In this document: piece after piece, positions 8,401 through 15,243 of the stretch
How the letters are laid out: each line of letters opens with the position of its first letter
Position numbering within the stretch: position 1 is the stretch's first letter
Assembly (NCBI GenBank): GCA_016987375.1
Contig: PJRA01000018.1
Span: forward strand, 517,421-533,209
Reading direction: 5' to 3'
DNA from: Brachionus koreanus
Lineage: Eukaryota; Rotifera; Eurotatoria; Ploima; Brachionidae
Length of the DNA: 15,789 bases
Program-made: the position numbers and the translations under genes
Notes under the pieces: generated by a model
The model's database searches: none
Seen by the model: the letters and a program-made list of their open reading frames with translations, nothing else
What the model was told of the DNA's origin: nothing

Positions 8401-11400
8401 ATTAAGACAAAAATTAAGTCAATACAAAAATAACACTTTAAAGTCCTGTTTATTTTTAATTGAATATAATAAATTTTAAATACTCTAGGAAAATTTTTTA
8501 TCAATATTTATGTTCTTTGAAACAGATTCTGTTTTAACATTACAATAATAAAATTCTAAAAATGAAGGTTTGTTTAACTTTCTTCGTGTTACATACGACA
8601 GATTAGCAAAAAAAGTACAAAAAGAGAAGAAAAATTATGAAAAGAAAAATAGATATATTAGTTATATTGTAAGTGATTTCAAATCTATATGTTACCGTAA
8701 ATTTGTAATAAACGTTATTTTGTAAAATTACTTAGTGACTAGTAAAAGTTTCAAATATATAAAATAAAATAAAGTTTTAATGATTTCCTGAATTTTTATT
8801 TTCTTTAGTAAATAACTCAAAAGTTTTAGTAAATTACTTAAACTTATTTTAATGTTAGTAAATTAGTAAAATAATTTTAATTATTTTTTACAAGATGAGT
8901 TTCCACCGTGAAATCTTGAATTGCACAATAAACCACCTTTTTTGCAACTGCATCTATTAGTTAAAAATTGTCTTGTACAGTTACATTTTACCATTCCTTG
9001 GCCTCCGCCAATAGATAGCTGACTAACTGCTTCACGAATACTTGAACTTTTATCTAATTTAACTTGAAAATCAACAACACAATCCTTAATTAACTCAAAA
9101 CAATTCCGGGCAAACAAGGTATTTAATACTCCAGCCCCAAGCAAGTTCATGAAGTGATTTGTCGTAATCTATATCGACTATTCGACAAATCAAATTAGGA
9201 GCCTCAGTTAATCCCTTGTCAACTTCTGGAATTGGTAAAGTTACAAAATCACCACTATTCACCTCTGGAATATATTTTTTACTCCGTAACTTCATCAATT
9301 CCGCTTGTTTGCCCTTATTTGTCCTGACGTTATCTCTAATACCTAACATAAAATTACTAGTAAAATATTAAAACGAAATTTTTTTTTTACATATTTCCTA
9401 AGACATTAGTAATTTTACAAAATAACGTATTTGACAATTTTACTGTAACATATATATCATCAAATATGTCAAATCGAATATGAATATAATTTAAAAGAAT
9501 ACTGTTGAACAGAACATCTTTTAAAAAATTTTTTGTTAGTGCCTTTGACCTGTCCACTATTTTAACAATTTTTGCCTCTTTGTATACTTTTTCTGAATTT
9601 GTCGTTTGAGCTAAGTTAAGTGCGTACTTTAGGCCTTTGAGTTGAATACGTTCCAGGACATTTTTGTTTGTCTCGCACATGATTTGTGGTGCAAACGACA
9701 CATAGTCTATCAGAGATCTGACCAATGTTTTGTATGTTATAAGCTTAAGCTTACTGTTTGCTCCCCATTTTTTCCCCCCAATTGAACGTAGTAAGTTCAG
9801 TTGTTTAATCGATCTAGTTTTTAAGTCATCTGCGTATCTATGGAGTCTTAATCCAGAGTCTAAGGTGACTCCCAAGAATTTGGGATTTTGATCAGATTTT
9901 ATACTTTGGCAATTGTAGTTTGATCTTAATTTGTCTTTGAAATCTTTACACGCTCTATTGAAGACACACCGTTTTTACAGTACTGATTTTTAGTCTCCAT
10001 TTTGTCATCCAGGTATGGACATGTTGTGATGTCTAGTAGTAGTAGTAAAGAACATTGGTTTTGCAACACTAAAGGTCACACGGGACTTCGGGACACGCTC
10101 CCTTTGAGCCCGATCCAGAGTGTTTAATCTCTGGATTTATCATACAGTCGCTTCATCACTTTTGAGTACGCTGAGAATCGTTTTTCTTGGGGGCTTCTTG
10201 CATAGAGCTCCTTAGTCATGTTGTGATGTCTATTTGTGAATGCATTGCTTATAAAGTAGTAGTATTTTTTTGTGTACATAATTAATTTTTTATGTCAAGG
10301 TTATAAGTGTTTAGTTTTACAATTCAATATTGTGATCACATGGGTTCTCAGCAGAAGTGGCTAGTATTTAACACTGTGTAACTTATTAAAACTCATCAAC
10401 AAACAACAAAGAATCTAGCATTAACGGGTTGAAAAAGGCCGAGCCTTAAAACAATCCGGTGATTGGATAATAGGCGTTGCGCATTTGATTAAGCAAGTCA
10501 GCCCATATCATCACAAAACTATATAATCAGTCAATCAAACTCATTATCAGAAAATAATTTAATAAAATACAAGTTAGCCAAAAATTTGATACTCCATCAA
10601 ACATCATACATCATGAGGCCTTAAATAAATTTCGAATAAAAAACTCAATTGTGTAATTGCTATCTGACTATATTCTTCTTTTTTCCTGATCCATCAGATA
10701 TCTAAACATATATATCTTATTACTATTTTATCTATTTTTTAATATTTTTCCTATTTTAAATTATACTAACTGTAAAGTATTGGATATCGACTTTAGGGAT
10801 TTAAGTCAAGAAATAAATAAAACAATTTTATTTTGTTAAAAGTTTTTTTTAAATGAAATCCGAAATTATAACAATAAAGTAATGATTTAAATTGTAGCAT
10901 GCTTCACAATAAGCGTTGGACTATTCTGTATAGGCCTTCCTAAACCCACCACAATAGATATTCTTCAGAAGCTTTAGATAAGTTGTACATACTGTTAACA
11001 CCTTTAAAATTACTCATAATTTACCATAAATAAATAAATGTAAATAATCAAAATGGAAAAAAGAAAAAATCTTTTGGCATAAAATTTTTTGCGCGTGACA
11101 AATTAATTTTTTGTGACTACATAAACTAAAATACTGAAAAATATGTGTGTATGATGTGACTATTTATAACTTTGTACTGTCAAAATAAAGTAATTTTAGT
11201 TAAAGAAAAAAATGTTTATTTAAATAACAAATAATTTTATACACATCTTAAAATGGTTTCATTTTTTAAAAGTTTATTGACTGCAAAAAAAAATTTAGAT
11301 TAAGAGCAATTTTAATAATGAGAAAAATAAAAATAATGATTAATTTTTTTTTTGGTTTTTTCATTTGAGTTGTTGATTTCTTTGGCCTTTCATTTGTATG

Positions 11401-12990
11401 TGTTTATTATAAAGTAACACCCATAGAAATATTGGGTTACTTTCAAATCGAATTATTTTAATATTCTTATTTATGTTTTTGTTCTAACTGTACCAAGCTA
11501 ATACTCCTTGAGGATAAGGCACACAGTCGTTACTTTGTTGATTGAAATAATTGTGTGGTGACCATTTTTTTGTCCATAAAAAAACAAAAACTTTTTTTCA
11601 TGCTTATTAATCAAAATGGTGACATAAATTTTGTCTTTAGTGACAAATTTTTTTTTTTTAATTTTAAATAATCTGAAGAAAAGAGAATTTAAAGTAAAAA
11701 AAAAAAATTGTGTGAGTGTATGTAAAAATAGATTGGCGCATAGTCAAATATTTTGCTTTAAGTCATGCGTTACAATGTAAAAATAAATTTTATAAAGAGT
11801 AAATAATTTAAGCTTCGAAACGAGAAAGAAAGCAGTATAACAAAAAAAATACAGATAAGGGAAGCATGGGCAAAATGATAGTTAAAACGAACTTGTCGGA
11901 CGAGTGCAACCAAATGAGCAAAGTGCAAAAATTGGACAACTACCAAGAAGAATCAGTGCTGAGCCAGTCGCCGACAGTGGACACGTCCTCGTCAATCAGC
12001 CTGAACGGCAGCTCACAACAAGCCATGTATACGCACGAACTGGATCAAATGGACCTGGAAGAAGAGGACCAATTCACAGACTCGTTCATTAGCAACCAGC
12101 CAAGCGATCAGGACTCATTTTTTCTCAATTGTCTAAACGCCATCGAAATAGACTACAATGAAAAGCTTCAAAATTCACTCGAACAAAACAAAATAATGAA
12201 ACGAATGATCAATTTAAAGTTTAACTACGATCTAAACGAGCTTAAACAACTAATGGTCGATTTGGTCGATCAAGAGTGCAATGCTTTAATATCCTGGGCC
12301 AAGTGTATACCCAATTTTGGCTCGTTGACTCTCGAAGACCAGACCTATTCAATAGAGCTTAATTTTTTGGAAGTAATCCTAGTCGATTGTCTGTGGCGGT
12401 CGATAGCCAACACCCAGCGTCAACCTGGTGCCGAAATAAGCTTTGTAATTAACGAAAATTTGATAATAAGCCGGCAAATGTGCAAAGATCTTAAAATGAT
12501 TGACATTTATGACCATTTTGTGTCCATTATAACTCGGCTAATGCGTCTTGACTTGACCAAACAAGAGTATTTGTGTCTCAAGTCTCTTGTCTTGTTCAAG
12601 TCGGACTACGGCTTTACCAATGTGGACAAGCTGGAACATTTTCGAGCCAAATGTTTGAATTTACTCAAGCAAATATGTTCAAAAGAGAGCGCCAAATGCT
12701 CGTTTAGATACGAGGCACTGTTGCTTGCTTTGACTGACATCAAATCAATTAGTATGAGATTTATGCACTATTTGATTCAGTTTAAGATTGAATGTCCAGA
12801 TCAAATACAATTGCCGCATTTGTTGTACGACATGTTTTTGACGCAGAACATGTTCGGTCTGACTTCAAAGACCTTTTTGATGAGCATACTGACTGCCGAA
12901 AATGAGAGACAAATGACTGGTAATGGGTTTAGTGGGCCGGTGGAAAAAGAGGAACAATTTGAGGTTAATTGTGCTGCGACTGTGAACTAA
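2485..12990 (+). CDS. Estrogen-receptor-like nuclear receptor, NR3A type (multi-exon gene)
   Basis: Ligand-regulated transcription factor acting as a nuclear DNA-binding dimer. Coding exons are 2494-3007 (provisional), about 7307-7652, 7751-8260 and 11813-12990. The last three join in phase 1 and give 677 residues from the ATG at 7307; adding the first exon would give roughly 840. The DNA-binding domain has ER-type P-box CEGCKA, unlike the EACKA of estrogen-related receptors, and D-box PATNS. The ligand-binding domain follows ER helix by helix ([29 protein letters not shown]). ER pocket and clamp residues Glu353, Arg394, Asp351 and Lys362 have identical counterparts, while His524 becomes Tyr. 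Poly-Ser and Gln/His runs mark a disordered A/B region. Introns of 3-4 kb hold antisense transposon remains. Identity as NR3A is strong. What ligand, if any, it binds cannot be told from sequence. Confidence 0.92.
2494..3007 (+). CDS. N-terminal coding exon, probably of the receptor
   Basis: Encodes 171 residues beginning [19 protein letters not shown], then one extra base before donor GAG|GTTAGT (GT at 3008-3009, phase 1). The peptide is rich in Tyr, Asn, Ser and Gly with acidic patches, has no recognisable domain, and looks disordered, as expected for a nuclear-receptor A/B region. Base composition is clearly higher in G+C than the flanks, with coding-like third positions. The ATG is the first after the likely splice acceptor at 2484. 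Its phase-1 donor does not match the phase-0 acceptors available in front of the next obvious exon. It could therefore join through a small unrecognised exon, belong to an alternative transcript, or be the first exon of another gene. I favour the receptor because it is the only plus-strand gene downstream. Confidence 0.65.
3008..4374 (+). other. Receptor intron 1, left part
   Basis: Very A+T-rich intron DNA with no convincing exon or RNA gene. Small inverted repeats occur: TTACCT-C-AGGTAA near 3654-3666, and ATAAAGAC-TAG near 3723-3733 paired with CTAGTGTCTTTAT near 3776-3788. Minus-strand reading frames here are low-complexity Lys/Asn/Phe/Ile sequence and are not called. Confidence 0.5.
4376..5270 (-). 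mobile_element. Decayed non-LTR retrotransposon fragment, copy 1
   Basis: Minus-strand remnant of a jockey/CR1-like reverse transcriptase. Reading right to left it has [20 protein letters not shown] (about 5040-4979), then in another frame [11 protein letters not shown], whose FADD at 4913-4902 is the catalytic box, then [33 protein letters not shown] and IGG. An internal deletion then joins it to a 3' UTR that ends in (ACT)4 on the minus strand (4376-4387). There are several frameshifts and stops, so it is inactive. Positions 4376-4790 match 9747-10216 closely in two blocks, and about 5060-5270 match 10233-10380 more weakly, so both are copies of one family. A hairpin ACCGAAAT-GCACAA-ATTTCGGT lies at 5096-5117. 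No target duplication was found around this copy. Confidence 0.85.
5271..6117 (+). other. Receptor intron 1, middle part
   Basis: A+T-rich sequence with many homopolymer A and T runs and stops in all frames. No gene, RNA or clear repeat was recognised. It ends in a strong polypyrimidine tract and CAG at 6095-6117, treated separately as a possible splice acceptor. Confidence 0.5.
6118..6165 (+). CDS. Possible small cassette exon of the receptor
   Basis: Follows the best-looking 3' splice site in intron 1 (T-rich tract then TTTCAG, AG at 6116-6117) and ends before GTTAGT, the same donor hexamer as the N-terminal exon. Entered in phase 1 it reads [16 protein letters not shown] and leaves in phase 1, so it could be included or skipped without changing frame. 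A weaker internal donor (GTTGAT after 6134) would instead convert phase 1 to phase 0, which is what the next exon needs. This rests only on splice-site shape and an open frame of 16 codons. Confidence 0.25.
6171..7270 (+). other. Receptor intron 1, right part
   Basis: Non-coding. Notable are an imperfectly nested inverted repeat at 6411-6482 and a short GT-rich run near 6702-6713. The rest is A/T tracts. No exon, RNA gene or transposon was recognised. Confidence 0.45.
6411..6482. repeat. 72-bp inverted repeat
   Basis: Perfect 10-bp arms TCTAAATAGA (6411-6420) and TCTATTTAGA (6473-6482), with a second pair GACCAAT (6419-6425) and ATTGGTC (6446-6452) inside. The two pairings overlap by two bases and so compete. 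Function unknown; it may be a tiny MITE-like relic or chance in A+T-rich DNA. Confidence 0.4.
7307..7652 (+). CDS. Receptor Gln/His-rich A/B-domain exon
   Basis: Coding from the ATG at 7307 (the frame is open from 7274) to donor ATG|GTAATT (GT at 7653-7654), phase 1. Starts [14 protein letters not shown], then a low-complexity HQHQQQQQ run, then a less biased stretch with several Cys and Trp-Ser-Met. No known domain; it fits a disordered activation region. The exon start is uncertain. The ATG may be a true initiator, making this an alternative first coding exon, or splicing may enter at the AG at 7273 or 7321, both phase 0. The only nearby phase-1 acceptor AG (7405-7406) would discard the Gln/His run and is weak. 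Joining to the next exon gives a clean Asp codon across the boundary, so membership of this gene is well supported. Confidence 0.8.
7653..7750 (+). other. 98-bp receptor intron with A/T palindrome
   Basis: Short phase-1 intron from GTAATT to AAAAATAG. It carries CC-A12-T11-GG at 7683-7709, a near-perfect palindrome of about 27 bases that would fold as a hairpin in RNA. The flanking coding frames join without a stop. Confidence 0.75.
7751..8260 (+). CDS. Receptor exon with Ser-rich hinge-proximal region and DNA-binding domain
   Basis: Starts after AAATAG (AG at 7749-7750) and ends at donor CAA|GTATGT (GT at 8261-8262), phase 1 on both sides. Opens with a Ser/Thr/Pro run rich in TCG/TCA codons, then about 75 residues of unknown fold. 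The C4 double zinc finger runs from the first Cys at 8050 to the last at 8233. Finger 1 has [18 protein letters not shown] and P-box [11 protein letters not shown], which in ER specifies AGGTCA half-sites. Finger 2 has CPATNSC and [13 protein letters not shown]. Compared with vertebrate ER there is one extra residue between the fingers (QGDTPAYVC). All eight zinc-binding cysteines are present. The exon ends at the same place as the exon 3/4 boundary of vertebrate ER, just after the GMxK motif. Confidence 0.92.
8261..8689 (+). other. Receptor intron 3, left part
   Basis: A+T-rich, non-coding. The last part (about 8590-8689) may be the 3' continuation of the minus-strand retrotransposon fragment that the inverted-repeat transposon split, because the frame stays open on the minus strand for about 25 codons past the insertion point, but similarity is not clear. 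Confidence 0.35.
8690..9450 (-). mobile_element. Non-autonomous integrase-type (Ginger-like) DNA transposon
   Basis: A 761-bp element with terminal inverted repeats of about 43 bp: left 8690-8732 starts TGTTACCGTAAATTTG, and right 9408-9450 read inward starts TGTTACAGTAAAATTG. There are 5 mismatches, all in the outer 22 bases, and the inner 21 bases are identical. It is flanked by TATA on both sides (8686-8689 and 9451-9454), a 4-bp target duplication. TGT...ACA ends and 4-bp duplications fit the Ginger group, whose transposases are related to gypsy integrases. Inside is only the C-terminus of such a transposase. It sits inside a minus-strand reverse-transcriptase frame, so it inserted later than that element. 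Confidence 0.8.
8881..9349 (-). pseudogene. C-terminal remnant of integrase-type transposase (KRBA2/SCAND3-like family)
   Basis: Read on the minus strand, 9349 to about 9139 gives [20 protein letters not shown], then [11 protein letters not shown] and [16 protein letters not shown]. After a one-base slip at the C-run 9135-9138, a second frame continues [16 protein letters not shown] and ends in a cysteine cluster, [11 protein letters not shown] then [20 protein letters not shown], with a stop at about 8881. This spacing of Cys pairs and the preceding IPxVDRG-like motif are typical of the C-terminus of integrase-core transposases often annotated KRAB-A-domain 2-like or SCAN-domain 3-like. The DDE catalytic core is missing, so it cannot be active. 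Confidence 0.8.
9451..10019 (-). mobile_element. Decayed non-LTR retrotransposon fragment, copy 2 (reverse-transcriptase C-terminal part)
   Basis: Minus strand, reading from 10019 leftwards: [14 protein letters not shown], a frameshift near 9970, then [52 protein letters not shown] and [13 protein letters not shown]. These are the thumb and C-terminal region of a jockey/CR1-like reverse transcriptase. The frame runs into the inverted repeat of the Ginger-like element at 9450, so the open frame down to 9387 is a chimera. The catalytic FADD and VPQG region present in copy 1 is absent here: before the tail insertion, sequence ending CATG was joined directly to a segment matching copy 1 near 5060. 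Confidence 0.85.
10036..10216 (-). mobile_element. 5'-truncated retrotransposon tail insertion with 16-bp target duplication
   Basis: A 181-bp copy of the family's 3' UTR, matching 4376-4555 of copy 1 and ending in (ACT)4 on the minus strand. CATGTTGTGATGTCTA occurs at both edges (10020-10035 and 10217-10232), a perfect 16-bp direct repeat. Severe 5' truncation, a simple-repeat 3' tail and a long target duplication are the hallmarks of target-primed reverse transcription. The exact edge at 10035 is ambiguous because the tail repeat overlaps it. Confidence 0.85.
10233..10380 (-). mobile_element. Upstream segment of retrotransposon copy 2
   Basis: Similar, with gaps, to 5060-5260 of copy 1: shared blocks include GTGTACATAATTAATT, CATGGG and ATTTAACACTGT. 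Read on the minus strand it precedes the reverse-transcriptase part, so it is probably more 5' element sequence. I could not read a clear protein in it. Confidence 0.55.
10385..10705 (+). repeat. Possible solo-LTR-like or promoter-like segment
   Basis: Stands out from the intron by higher complexity. In order it has an inverted CCAAT box GATTGG (10461-10466), TATATAA (10520-10526), and two AATAAA signals (10624-10629 and 10635-10640). That order resembles the U3-R part of an LTR, or an internal promoter. No matching TG/CA ends or target duplication were found, so this remains a suggestion. Confidence 0.25.
10706..11812 (+). other. Receptor intron 3, right part
   Basis: A+T-rich and non-coding; no exon, RNA or transposon recognised. 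It ends in the likely acceptor ATTTAAG (AG at 11811-11812). An alternative AG at 11853-11854 is in the same phase and would shorten the next exon by 14 codons. Confidence 0.45.
11813..12990 (+). CDS. Receptor exon with C-terminal extension, hinge, ligand-binding domain and F region
   Basis: Phase-1 entry makes Thr across the boundary, then 391 residues to TAA at 12988-12990. The first residues ([11 protein letters not shown]) align without gaps to the ER C-terminal extension but lack its GGR. A hinge of about 85 residues is Ser/Gln/Asp-rich. The 12-helix ligand-binding domain starts near [16 protein letters not shown] (about 12118). Pocket and clamp equivalents: Asp351 and Glu353 in LVDQE (12262-12276), Lys362 in WAKC, Arg394 in CLWRS (12388-12402), Phe404 in ISFV. 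His524 is replaced by Tyr (12769-12771) with a His just before it, and Leu391 by Cys. Helix 12 is LLYDMF (12820-12837), with Asp for the usual Glu. About 50 residues follow as an F region. Having the whole domain in one exon differs from vertebrate ER, where several introns split it. Confidence 0.93.
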
Positions 12991-13273
12991 TTGATAAGTG
13001 CCTGTGTTTTTTTTGTCATTTAAGCGAAAAAGAAATTAAAAAAAAAATTTTGTGTTTTGAGCCATTTTAAATTTTTTTATTCATTTTTTTTTTTGTCTCA
13101 ATTAGATGAAATTAATTTTTATTTTTAAATTTAGTATAACAAAAAAAAAGAGGTATAGTTTTTTTTTTTGTTCACCGTGTAATTTCACAAATGCTTTTTG
13201 TTTTTATTTTTGTCTCACAGTCTAAGTAAAAATTATCCATGCCAATTATACAAAACTAAAACAAAAAAATAAA
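12991..13273 (+). terminator. Receptor 3' UTR and polyadenylation signal
   Basis: A/T-tract-rich sequence after the stop. The first canonical AATAAA is at 13268-13273, followed by GCAGATTATATT. Cleavage is expected some 10-30 bases further on. Later A-rich signals exist, so the true end is not fixed. Confidence 0.55.
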
Positions 13274-13480
13274 AGCAGATTATATTATTCCAAAATTATA
13301 TTACTAGTTTAAAGATAAATATATTTATTTTTTTTCGTTTTTGATATTATTTTTTTTTAGTAATTAGTAGTAATCCCGATTTATTTTTTTTTGTTGTTTA
13401 TTTTAAAAATAATAAAAATTTCTAAAAGAAAAATTTTTACAATTTTTTTACAATTTAATTGTTGTAGCACCAAAATATTA

Positions 13481-14187
13481 CCGTATTTTCTCGCGTAATA
13501 TCCTTGGGATATTAAATTTTTGTTTCTTTAAAACTTTAATAGCCCTCGAACATTAGATGGAACGGATATATTTTTTTATTTATTATTTGATTATTAATAA
13601 AAAATATATTCTTAATTATTTAATTGATATTTGAAAATTTTTTATTTACAAAAAGTTATACATTAATTATAAAAAAAATTGGACTTATCTATTTAAAATA
13701 AAATTAAAAAACAATATTTTCAAATCACGAAAATACTTAAAGACAAGATAAAACAGCACAAAAAAAACGATATTATTCATTGTTGAGTTCGAGTTCTCCC
13801 CATTTTAACAGATTAAATCTTAAAATTTAACACATTCATTTATTTATCATTATATATACTAATGCTTTCAAAGTTCAATTACGCTTACAATATATAGCTG
13901 TTTGTATGGGACTAAAGAAATAAAATTCTTTTATAAGAGATTAATTTAAAAAGATTAACTGAATCAAAATGACTGAGCCTGAACATAAAGTTCAATGTTG
14001 TTCAAAATTTCAGAGTAAAATAACCTTGTTTCACTTAATGTCACTTAATGTTTCATATAATGTACAGGGGTTATTATTATTGCAAAAATTGCTTAGTTTC
14101 ATATAATTTCCTAGAGACATTAGATCATGTCTCATTTAACACTAGAAGCACTAAAAGAAGTCAAATGACTTCTTCGAGAAAATACGG
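13481..14187. mobile_element. MITE-like element with 13-bp inverted repeats and TA duplication
   Basis: Ends CCGTATTTTCTCG (13481-13493) and CGAGAAAATACGG (14175-14187) are perfect inverted repeats, bordered by TA on both sides (13479-13480 and 14188-14189), as in the Tc1/mariner/pogo group. The 707-bp interior is A+T-rich with stops in every frame and no transposase. Close to the right end are two hairpins: GAGACAT-TAGATC-ATGTCTC near 14114-14133, and AAGAAGTCA-AA-TGACTTCTT at 14155-14174. CACTTAATGT is tandemly repeated near 14032-14051. The superfamily call is tentative. Confidence 0.65.
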
Positions 14188-14189
14188 TA

Positions 14190-14984
14190 ATTATCTATTT
14201 CGGATATTTTCCCTGTTCAACTCGTAATTATCATAGAGAAAGAAGACAAATAAGAAGACGACGTCAGCGTTAGAAGATTATACTTTGACATATTGCTGAT
14301 TTTGACAGCTTTCCAGAAGAATTAACAAAAAAAACCTGAAATACAGATGATCAAGTGGATATGTATAACAATTTTTACATAGCGCTAGCATTTCGATGTT
14401 CATATCATGGTGAATCTGTGCTATTGGACTTTAAATGGGGAAAATTTTTTGACAATTTTCTAGTATGATCTGTATTTTACTTGTATTTTTTTTAAAAGAG
14501 CTTACACATCCTTAAATTTGGGTTGATAAAAATTTTTTTTGAATAGACCGATTGATAGGCAAACTTTACAAATTAGCTTTTGAAGAATAAACTGCAAAAT
14601 CAGCATCAAAAAATCTAAAAAAGGGCTCAATGAAAATGCTAATAATAAAAGTTAAATTATTTCGTTGAAGTCAATCATTTCATAGCAGCATATTAAACTT
14701 AATTAATCGGAATTTTTAGATTTATCCATTTCAGCACTTTAATACTTGATTAAAAATTAAATTTATAATTGTCTTTTCAAATTATAGTTTTTTTTTTATT
14801 TTAACTACCAGTCTAATTCTTTATTCTGGTTTAAATGAAAAAAAGCTTGAACAAGGATCTACAACGACAGCATTGTACAAGTAAGTATTGGAGCTCTAAG
14901 AGATGACTTTGACAACACAAAAAGAATGCCTAATTTGCAACAAGATGTTCGTGGCAAAAATGTAGTGTATTACTTGAATTTTAT
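14190..14984 (+). other. Intergenic stretch downstream of the MITE-like element
   Basis: Mostly A+T-rich with no gene recognised. A 60-codon stretch at about 14287-14463 reads fairly naturally on the plus strand but contains a stop (listed separately). The part from about 14870 to 14984 may be the tail of the minus-strand reverse-transcriptase fragment. Confidence 0.4.
14287..14463 (+). pseudogene. Possible decayed coding fragment, unknown
   Basis: In one plus-strand frame it reads IADFDSFPEELTKKT, a stop, then NTDDQVDMYNNFYIALAF and ESVLLDFKWGKFFDNFLV before another stop. Composition looks protein-like against the low-complexity surroundings. I do not recognise a family; a decayed transposase is one possibility. 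Confidence 0.25.
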
Positions 14985-15235
14985 TTAAGTTAGTTTAAGA
15001 GACCAAAGTTGGCAGAGAAAAAAACTGTAATCAATAATTGAAGCAATAAGAAGTTTATAAATAGAGATCAATGTATTTTTTTTATTTTCCAAGATTTGTT
15101 GGATAAAATTTTGATGATGTTTAAACGTTGCATACATCTTGGGCGAATATTGTCTATGTGTCGATTGAAAATAAGATTTTCATCGAATTTTATGCCAAGA
15201 AAAGTTAGATTTTTTTCATGGGGAATATTCGCATT
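14985..15235 (-). pseudogene. Reverse-transcriptase fragment, minus strand
   Basis: Read on the minus strand from 15235: NANIPHEKNLTFLGIKFDEN, then RHIDNIRPRCMQRLNIIKIL and SNKSWKIKK. A one-base slip occurs at the 8-base T-run (15076-15083), then TLISIYKLLIASIIDYSFF and a stop at 14985. The FLGI...LNIIK...LYKxLVxSxIDY order is the thumb region of jockey-like non-LTR reverse transcriptases. It is a different family from copies 1 and 2 judging by residue differences. Confidence 0.75.
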
Positions 15236-15243
15236 AAAGAACT

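Noticed and set aside
9387..9875. Single intact 162-codon gene
   Set aside because: The 3' 21 codons are the inverted repeat of the nested transposon, so the open frame is a chance fusion of a decayed reverse transcriptase and a later insertion.
11866..12990. A separate gene starting at the ATG at 11866
   Set aside because: The frame is open upstream to 11812, joins in phase with the DNA-binding exon and supplies exactly the missing ligand-binding half, so it is an internal exon. A short transcript starting there is still possible.
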